Of a stretch of DNA of 11,493 nucleotides, positions 6,168 to 11,493 are shown piece by piece. Numbering within the stretch: position 1 is the first letter of the stretch; every line of letters starts with the position of its first letter. A program made the translations under genes and the position numbers. The stretch is from RGIG1934 sp964492545 (GTDB taxonomy: Bacteria; Bacillota; Clostridia; Lachnospirales; Lachnospiraceae): the NCBI GenBank assembly GCA_964492545.1, contig CAZBKO010000076.1, positions 1-11,493 of the forward strand, given 5' to 3'. Below the pieces are notes generated by a model. That model saw only the letters and a program-made list of their open reading frames with translations. It made no database searches and was not told the origin of the DNA.

Positions 6168-8255
6168 CTATCGTTCAACTGCTTCAAATACAACTACGGT
6201 TCTTGGTGGTACATTGAAATGATTATTCATATCCAGGTATATTTTCTTTGATTCAACATATCCTTCACTCATGAACGTATTTACCACCATTTTCCAGTGA
6301 TATCTTGTACCCATATCAGGAAGTGTCATACCTACTTCCTCCCAATAAGCATTAATGCCGATATAAACGATATCGTCTGAGCCCTTGGTATTGCCGGCAT
6401 ACATAACTCCAATAACCCTTGAATCATCACCGCCATCTGGCTCCCATGGATTGACACCGTGGAGACTCATTAGAGGAAGTCTTAGTGAACATTCCGACGT
6501 ATCCCTTCTAATAACTGCATGTTTCTTTCTAAAGGCTATAATATGCTTAAAGAATTCAAAAATGTCTTTGTTTTTCTTGAGGTTATTCCAGTCAAGCCAT
6601 GAAATTAAGTTGTCCTGGCAATATGGATTGTTATTTCCAAAGCTTGTATTACCAAATTCATCACCGGCAAAAAACATTGGTGTTCCACGACTGCACATTA
6701 GTACCGTCACAGCATTTTTTATCATTCTGCGTCTTAACTTCAATACTTCAACATCTTCTGTTTCGCCCTCAGCTCCACAATTCCAGCTTCTGTTATTGCT
6801 TTCTCCATCAGAATTGTTCCAACCGTTTGCTTCATTATGCTTCTGATTATATGAGTAAAGGTCATGGAGTGTAAATCCATCATGACATGTTAAGAAATTA
6901 ACCGATGCGTTATGTCCTCTATGTTCAGGACTATAAATATCCGGAGAACCCATTAACCTGTTCATTGCTGCCTGCGCATATCCGGCATCTCCCTTTAGAA
7001 AGCTTCTCATATCATCTCTATATTTTCCATTCCATTCAGCCCATCTGTTCCATGCCGGAAATGTACCTACCTGGTATAATCCACCTGCATCCCACGCCTC
7101 TGCTATAAGCTTAACCTTTCCCAGTATTGGGTCAAATGCAAGGCTCTGTAAAAGTGGTGGTTTACTCATAGGTGAACCATCTTCATTTCGACCAAGGATT
7201 GATGCAAGATCGAATCTAAACCCATCAACTCTGTATGCTGTCACCCAGTACCTGAGACATTCAAGAATCATCTGCTGTACAATTGGATGATTACAGTTTA
7301 GAGTATTACCACAACCACTGAAGTTGTAATACTTTCCATCAGGGGTGAGCATGTAATATATGTTATTGTCAAATCCCTTAAATGATATATATGGTCCTAA
7401 TTCGTTACCCTCTGCTGTATGATTAAATACTACATCTAGTATAACCTCTATATTATTCTCATTAAGTTCCTTTATCAGACTCTTTAGTTCTGAGCCCTCT
7501 CTATTGTACTCTGCTTCTGAGCCATAGCTTGTATTCGGTGAAAAAAAACTGACAGGATTATATCCCCAATAGTCAAGTACTATATTTCCATTAACTTCAC
7601 GGCGGTCTTTAGTCTCATCAAATTCAAATATAGGCATAAGCTCAACAGCATTTACTCCAAGTTCCTTAAGATAAGGTATCTTCTGCCTAAGTCCATCAAA
7701 TGTACCCGGGTGATTAACTCCTGAAGATGAATCCATTGAAAATCCTCTAACATGCATTTCATATATTATCAGATCCTCCATTGGCAACAGTGGCTGTACA
7801 AAATCTCCCCAATCAAAGTCATCCTTGACAACCCTTGCCTTGTAATGTCCACAGTCATTTACAGCTCCCCACACGCTCTGTCCTGTGACAGCTCTTGCAT
7901 ATGGGTCTAGAAGATATTTATTCTTATCAAATATCAGACCCTTTTCAGGTTCATAAGGTCCGTCTAAACGATATGCATACTCAAATTCCTCTATATCCAG
8001 CTTAAATACTATCATAGAATATACATTTCCAATCTTGTAATGCTCCGGAAATGGTATTATTGCATATGGTTCATCCTCTTTTCTGTAAAACAATAACAAT
8101 TCGCATGATGTTGCCTGATTTGAATGTACGGCAAAACTAACTCCACCCGGAATGGCTGTTGCACCATTGATTTCATAAAATCCCGGTCTTACTTCAAATC
8201 CATTAACCACATCAAGTGGTACTAAGTGATACTTTCTTTCTCCCAACTTTGGCAT
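6168..8255 (-). CDS. glgX: Glycogen debranching enzyme / isoamylase-type alpha-1,6-glucosidase (GH13)
   Basis: This 695-residue cytoplasmic enzyme has a CBM48-like N-terminal domain (about 20-120) followed by a GH13 barrel. The conserved regions are intact: DVVFNH (274-279), GFRFDL with nucleophile Asp349, LIAEAWD with acid/base Glu386, and NFLTCHDGF with His458 and Asp459. YEMHVRGFS (165-173) and CSRGTPMFFAGDEFGN (521-536) are typical of the isoamylase/GlgX branch. It should cut alpha-1,6 branches of glycogen or limit dextrins to release short maltooligosaccharides. E. coli GlgX is slightly shorter (657). GAGGA lies 6 nt before the ATG. No glgA, glgB, glgC or glgP is in the window; its neighbour upstream is lysR, and it ends at a clear terminator. 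Pullulanase or isoamylase preference cannot be separated by eye. Confidence 0.9.
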   Translation of the reverse strand: MPKLGERKYHLVPLDVVNGFEVRPGFYEINGATAIPGGVSFAVHSNQATSCELLLFYRKEDEPYAIIPFPEHYKIGNVYSMIVFKLDIEEFEYAYRLDGPYEPEKGLIFDKNKYLLDPYARAVTGQSVWGAVNDCGHYKARVVKDDFDWGDFVQPLLPMEDLIIYEMHVRGFSMDSSSGVNHPGTFDGLRQKIPYLKELGVNAVELMPIFEFDETKDRREVNGNIVLDYWGYNPVSFFSPNTSYGSEAEYNREGSELKSLIKELNENNIEVILDVVFNHTAEGNELGPYISFKGFDNNIYYMLTPDGKYYNFSGCGNTLNCNHPIVQQMILECLRYWVTAYRVDGFRFDLASILGRNEDGSPMSKPPLLQSLAFDPILGKVKLIAEAWDAGGLYQVGTFPAWNRWAEWNGKYRDDMRSFLKGDAGYAQAAMNRLMGSPDIYSPEHRGHNASVNFLTCHDGFTLHDLYSYNQKHNEANGWNNSDGESNNRSWNCGAEGETEDVEVLKLRRRMIKNAVTVLMCSRGTPMFFAGDEFGNTSFGNNNPYCQDNLISWLDWNNLKKNKDIFEFFKHIIAFRKKHAVIRRDTSECSLRLPLMSLHGVNPWEPDGGDDSRVIGVMYAGNTKGSDDIVYIGINAYWEEVGMTLPDMGTRYHWKMVVNTFMSEGYVESKKIYLDMNNHFNVPPRTVVVFEAVER

Positions 8256-8284
8256 ACATTTTCCTCGATCCTGAAGCGCTTTTA

Positions 8285-8314
8285 ATCATATATACTTGTG
8301 CCGCTTCTTCGCAA
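8285..8314 (-). promoter_or_regulatory. Weak candidate promoter between lysR and glgX
   Basis: On the minus strand TTGCGA (8309-8314) and TATGAT (8285-8290) are 18 nt apart. A 6-bp inverted repeat GAAGCG/CGCTTC (8273-8278 and 8302-8307) surrounds the -10 box. This could give glgX its own transcript, but the match is modest and readthrough from lysR is equally possible. Confidence 0.3.
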
Positions 8315-8337
8315 ATATCTATATTCTAATTCATCTA

Positions 8338-9246
8338 TCATGGCTTTAGAACATTGTCCTTATATTTTGCAAGCTCTTCAACATATAGCTGCCCCATTGT
8401 GCTTAATCCGGCGTTTTTCCTCTTAATATATCCTATCGTCATTATCTCATTATCCTCAAGTGGAACTGCCGCATATTGACTGCCATTTAACTCTTCACAA
8501 ATAATTCCTGAACATAGCGTGTATCCCTGTGCTCCTATCATTAGGTTAAGAAGTGTTGCTCTGTCATTAGCCTTAATCATACGCTTATATTCATATGTGC
8601 TCATTACCTCCTCCGAAAGGAAAAGTGAATTATCTCCCTGTTCAAACACAAGACACGGATAAGGCTCAAGCTCCTCCATGGAAATGCTGCTATTTCCTGC
8701 AAGTGGATGATTTCCCGCAAGGTACACATATGTGTTACAGTCAAACATAGGTACAAATTCTAATGAATTTTCAGCAAAAATTTTGTTAAGAATCTTTCTG
8801 TTGAAATCACTTACAAACATAACTCCCAGCTCACTTTTAAAGTTTCGGACATCCTGAATTATTTCGTCAGTTCTTGTCTCATATATTGCAAATTCATATT
8901 CATCCATACCAAACTGCTTAATTACCTCCACAAATGCTTTTACCGCAAATGTGTAATGCTGCAGTGATACACTGAAATGCTGTTTCATTTTCTTATTAAA
9001 ATATCTGTCGCTCAATAAATTATACTGCTCAGTTACCTGTTTTGCATAGCCCAAAAATTCTTTTCCCTGTGGTGTAATCACAATTCCTCTATTGGACCTG
9101 ATAAATATATCAAATCCAAGCTCGCCTTCAAGGTCTTTAACTGATTCTGAAAGGCTTGGCTGAGATATAAATAGTCTCTTAGCTGCTTCATTCATGGAGC
9201 CTGACTGTGAAATTGTTATTACATACTTAAGTTGTTGTAATGTCAT
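8338..9246 (-). CDS. LysR-type transcriptional regulator
   Basis: The 302-residue protein has the usual LysR size. The N-terminal winged helix-turn-helix (1-60) reads LKYVITISQSGSMNEAAKRL, then FISQPSLSESVKDLEGELG and the wing FIRSNRGIVITPQGKEFL. A linker helix (about 62-85) leads into a periplasmic-binding-protein-like effector domain (about 90-300). LysR proteins act as tetramers and usually need a small co-inducer, which the sequence does not reveal. Its start overlaps the S66 peptidase end by 20 nt, with GGAGG 6 nt upstream inside that gene, so the two are probably co-translated. Because metY lies two genes upstream, sulfur or O-acetylhomoserine status is a plausible signal, but this is inference from context only. 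Most LysR genes are divergent from their targets; here it is in the same direction. Confidence 0.9.
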   Translation of the reverse strand: MTLQQLKYVITISQSGSMNEAAKRLFISQPSLSESVKDLEGELGFDIFIRSNRGIVITPQGKEFLGYAKQVTEQYNLLSDRYFNKKMKQHFSVSLQHYTFAVKAFVEVIKQFGMDEYEFAIYETRTDEIIQDVRNFKSELGVMFVSDFNRKILNKIFAENSLEFVPMFDCNTYVYLAGNHPLAGNSSISMEELEPYPCLVFEQGDNSLFLSEEVMSTYEYKRMIKANDRATLLNLMIGAQGYTLCSGIICEELNGSQYAAVPLEDNEIMTIGYIKRKNAGLSTMGQLYVEELAKYKDNVLKP

Positions 9247-10102
9247 AATCTGCCTCCAGTTTCATCTCTTTACCAATATATATACACTTTGAACCTGCCC
9301 CGTGTCCAATATCAAATGTTCTTGCCACCGGAATATCACATCCCGCATATCTTTGCACAAGTTCTTCAATTGATGGAACAAACACTTCCATATCAAGCTT
9401 AGTAAATGTACCTAACAAAATACCATTGATTTTCTCAAATGCTCCAAGCTGCTTTAGCTGACACAGATATGTTGCCGCCTGAGCTGATGTTGTATTAAGC
9501 CCTTCAAGCAAAAGTATTTTCCCATTAAAATCCGGCATATACTTAGTTCCTGCAAGCTTTAGGAAGCATCTAATATTTCCTCCTATTACAACACCCTCCA
9601 TATAATGTTCCTGAACAAAATTGTAATGTATATTAGTAAGCTCACTGCCTCCGTTAATAATTGTATCAACAAAGCTCTTTTTCTGCATATCAGCCTGTTC
9701 ATATACTAAATTTCTAATCTGATACAAGCCTGCCATTCTTCCCGTTAATGCATAAATTGCGTTAATAACGGTTGTTACATCACTGTAACCATAAAATATT
9801 TTGTCTTGTGACTTAATCATGTCATAATCCAAATATTCAAGTACTTCATTGGCAACATCTCCACCTGAAATATCGAAAATGGCTCCTATATTCTCATCGC
9901 TAAACATGTTATTGAGAGCATCTGCCCTCTCCTTGCCTGTTCCCGAGAAATAAGAACCATCTTCATATAAATACGACGAACACACAGGGGTTATCCCTGT
10001 GTCCTCAATCGTTTCAAGTAATTGTTGTATTGTATCTCTGTATGATTCCTGCTGCCCATTTGAGCATGCAGCTATTCCAATCTGTGATGACTTGTCTAAC
10101 AT
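9227..10102 (-). CDS. S66-family LD-carboxypeptidase (LdcA/MccF superfamily)
   Basis: From ATG 10102 the protein has 291 residues, usual for the family. The Ser-Glu-His triad is visible: Ser107 in FYGYSDVT, Glu200 in LLLEGLNTTSAQ and His267 in FDIGHGAG. SGGDVANEVL (79-88) matches the glycine-rich segment before the nucleophile. There is no signal peptide, so it acts in the cytoplasm. Family members trim the D-Ala from muropeptide tetrapeptides during wall recycling (LdcA) or cleave peptide-nucleotide antibiotics (MccF); motifs alone do not separate these. A GTG start at 10141 would add 13 residues but would overlap metY; the ATG at 10102 has AGGAAGG just upstream and lies 16 nt after the metY stop. 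The gene overlaps lysR by 20 nt at its 3' end, and its place between metY and lysR is unexplained. Confidence 0.9.
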   Translation of the reverse strand: MLDKSSQIGIAACSNGQQESYRDTIQQLLETIEDTGITPVCSSYLYEDGSYFSGTGKERADALNNMFSDENIGAIFDISGGDVANEVLEYLDYDMIKSQDKIFYGYSDVTTVINAIYALTGRMAGLYQIRNLVYEQADMQKKSFVDTIINGGSELTNIHYNFVQEHYMEGVVIGGNIRCFLKLAGTKYMPDFNGKILLLEGLNTTSAQAATYLCQLKQLGAFEKINGILLGTFTKLDMEVFVPSIEELVQRYAGCDIPVARTFDIGHGAGSKCIYIGKEMKLEADYDITTT

Positions 10103-10106
10103 AATT

Positions 10107-10114
10107 GCCTTCCT
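10107..10114 (-). promoter_or_regulatory. Ribosome binding site deciding the S66 peptidase start
   Basis: AGGAAGGC on the minus strand ends 4 nt before the ATG at 10102. It lies just inside the metY-S66 gap and supports this start over the GTG at 10141. Confidence 0.7.
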
Positions 10115-10118
10115 AAAT

Positions 10119-11414
10119 CTAGATTGAAGCAAAAGCCTCACTTAAATCATATATTATATCATTAATATTTTCAATACCTATTGAAAGTCTTATTGTGTTA
10201 GGCTTAATATTTTGTTCAGCAAGTTCAGCCTCAGATAGCTGTGAATGCGTGGTTGAAGCAGGATGTATAGCTAGTGATTTAACATATGCTACATTTGCCA
10301 GCAAAGAAAATACCTGCAAATTGTCAATAAATTTCTTAGCATCTTCTGCACTTCCATCGATTTCAAATGTAAATATTGAGCCTCCGCCATTTGGAAAATA
10401 TTTTTCATACAAATTATGTGTTGACGCATCCTTAAGTGATGGATGATTAACCTTAACTACTTTGTCATTACTATTTAAGTATTCTACAACCTTCAATGCG
10501 TTTTCCACATGTCTTTCAACTCTCAGTGAAAGTGTTTCAAGTCCCTGAAGGAAAGTGAATGCATGTACCGGTGAGAGTGTTGCTCCTGTATCTCTTAAAA
10601 GTATTGCTCTGATGCTTGTTACAAATGCAGCTCCCTTTGCTGCCTGTGCAAAGCTTACACCATGGTAGCTTGCATTTGGTTCTGTAATTGATGGGAATTT
10701 TCCTGATGCTTCCCAGTCAAATTTACCGCTTTCCACAATTACACCGCCAAGTGTAGTTCCGTGTCCTCCGATAAATTTTGTTGCCGAATGAACAACAATA
10801 TCTGCTCCATATTCAATTGGTCTGACAAGATAAGGTGTAGCAAAGGTGTTATCTACAACAAGTGGTATTTTGTATTCGTGTGCTATTTTTGCAAGTTCTT
10901 CTATATCAAGAACATTTGAATTAGGATTTCCAAGTGTCTCAATGTAAATTGCCTTTGTTTTGTCATTGATTGCCTGTCTTACTTCATCATAATTCGATGC
11001 GTCAACAAATGTTGTTGTAATTCCATACTGTGGAAATGTATGTTCAAATAAATTGTATGAACCACCATAAATTGTCTTGGATGCCACAATGTTATCTCCG
11101 ATATGTGCAAGATTCTGAATTGTGTATGTCACCGCTGCTGCACCGGATGCAACAGCAAGGGCTGCTGGGCCGCTTTCCAGTGCTGCTATTCTTTTTTCAA
11201 AAATATCTACTGTAGGATTTGTAAGTCTGCCGTAAATGTTTCCTGCATCCTTAAGTGCAAATCTTGCTTCTGCCTGGGCACTGTCCTCAAATACATATGA
11301 TGTTGTAAGATAAATTGGAACTGCTCTTGCTCCTGTAGACTTATCTGCCTCTTCCTGACCAACGTGTAACTGCTTTGTTTCAAATGATAATTTTCTTTCT
11401 GTTAATTTACTCAT
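10119..11414 (-). CDS. metY: O-acetylhomoserine sulfhydrylase (aminocarboxypropyltransferase)
   Basis: The 431-residue protein belongs to the Cys/Met-metabolism PLP family, and its length fits MetY (about 430) rather than cystathionine gamma-synthase or lyase (about 380-400). It makes homocysteine from O-acetylhomoserine and sulfide in methionine synthesis, in the cytoplasm. Visible landmarks, counted from ATG 11414: YGRLTNPT (61-68) for phosphate contacts, ALESGPAALAVASGAAA (78-94), VVDNTFATP (186-194) with the ring-contacting Asp188, VVHSATKFIGGHGT (207-220) with the Schiff-base Lys213, and the C-terminal HPASTTHSQL (384-393). An ATG four codons upstream (11426) is in frame but lacks a ribosome binding site, whereas GGAG lies 6 nt before 11414. 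The upstream reading frame stops 1 nt before this ATG (TAATATG), suggesting coupled translation. The S66 peptidase gene follows after 16 nt. Confidence 0.95.
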   Translation of the reverse strand: MSKLTERKLSFETKQLHVGQEEADKSTGARAVPIYLTTSYVFEDSAQAEARFALKDAGNIYGRLTNPTVDIFEKRIAALESGPAALAVASGAAAVTYTIQNLAHIGDNIVASKTIYGGSYNLFEHTFPQYGITTTFVDASNYDEVRQAINDKTKAIYIETLGNPNSNVLDIEELAKIAHEYKIPLVVDNTFATPYLVRPIEYGADIVVHSATKFIGGHGTTLGGVIVESGKFDWEASGKFPSITEPNASYHGVSFAQAAKGAAFVTSIRAILLRDTGATLSPVHAFTFLQGLETLSLRVERHVENALKVVEYLNSNDKVVKVNHPSLKDASTHNLYEKYFPNGGGSIFTFEIDGSAEDAKKFIDNLQVFSLLANVAYVKSLAIHPASTTHSQLSEAELAEQNIKPNTIRLSIGIENINDIIYDLSEAFASI

Positions 11415-11415
11415 A

Positions 11416-11493
11416 TTATTCTCCATTCTGGAGCATTTGTGCGACGGGGCGAAGTGAAATTCGCGCAGGCGATTTCGCTTCTGCCATAAATAC
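11416..11493 (-). CDS. 3' end of an unidentified upstream reading frame (partial)
   Basis: An open frame enters from the window edge and reads VFMAEAKSPARISLRPVAQM, then LQNGE, ending in TAA at 11416-11418, 1 nt before the metY ATG. An internal ATG (11487-11485) would make it a 23-residue peptide. Its last codons contain the metY ribosome binding site, so translation of the two could be coupled. The stretch is clearly more GC-rich than the rest of the window and can fold (GAAGCGAAAT near 11470-11480 against ATTTCACTTC near 11448-11457). It may be the end of a real upstream gene, a leader peptide, or a non-coding leader that happens to be open. I recognise no family. Confidence 0.35.
   Translation of the reverse strand, partial: VFMAEAKSPARISLRPVAQMLQNGE

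Noticed and set aside
9227..10102. Calling the S66 enzyme MccF (microcin C immunity)
   Set aside because: The catalytic triad is shared by LdcA and MccF, and there are no microcin-type genes nearby, so only the superfamily assignment is supported.
10103..10141. GTG start at 10141 for the S66 peptidase
   Set aside because: It would overlap metY and add a basic 13-residue extension; the ATG at 10102 has AGGAAGG directly upstream.
11427..11493. SAM riboswitch or T-box in front of metY
   Set aside because: Only 79 nt upstream of the metY start are present, no conserved riboswitch or T-box core is recognisable in them, and the frame is open. It cannot be ruled out further upstream.

Overview
The window looks like a chromosomal stretch from a low-GC Firmicute, most likely a Lachnospiraceae-type gut Clostridium. 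This rests on the AT-rich composition, strong AGGAGG-type ribosome binding sites, and protein types: a FucO-like dehydrogenase, a Firmicute-style MarR plus paired half-size ABC exporters, and a MetY next to an S66 peptidase. The genus is inferred from general resemblance and cannot be fixed from the sequence alone. Every supported gene lies on the minus strand, so transcription runs from high to low coordinates.

Reading in the direction of transcription. (1) 11493-8255: the tail of an unidentified GC-rich reading frame, then metY (O-acetylhomoserine sulfhydrylase), an S66 LD-carboxypeptidase, a LysR-type regulator and a glycogen debranching enzyme (glgX). The first four are packed with gaps of 1 and 16 nt and one 20-nt overlap. 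glgX follows 82 nt later and ends in a clear hairpin at 6118-6152. (2) 6069-1853: a good sigma-70 promoter and a nested palindromic operator, then a MarR-family regulator that overlaps by 38 nt the first of two half-size ABC exporter genes; the two exporter genes overlap by 8 nt. The residues in the two nucleotide-binding domains show a heterodimeric exporter with one degenerate and one catalytic ATP site. A strong terminator hairpin follows. (3) 1852-636: a single-gene unit for an iron-dependent alcohol dehydrogenase / lactaldehyde reductase (fucO), with its own promoter and a near-consensus cre (CcpA) site over it. (4) About 530-52: a decayed Fic-domain gene with stops, an apparent internal deletion and a 3' frameshift.

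The run of ten Ns at 2520-2529 falls inside the Walker A motif of the second exporter. The flanks fit together perfectly if the Ns are removed and one duplicated C is merged, so it appears to be an assembly join of arbitrary size and the gene is most likely intact (623 codons).

I see no tRNA, rRNA, CRISPR array, insertion sequence or phage gene. No clearly new system is evident. The points most worth a second look are the MarR operator and overlapping start, the metY-S66-lysR cluster with its GC-rich upstream frame, the cre-like site at fucO, and the Fic relic.
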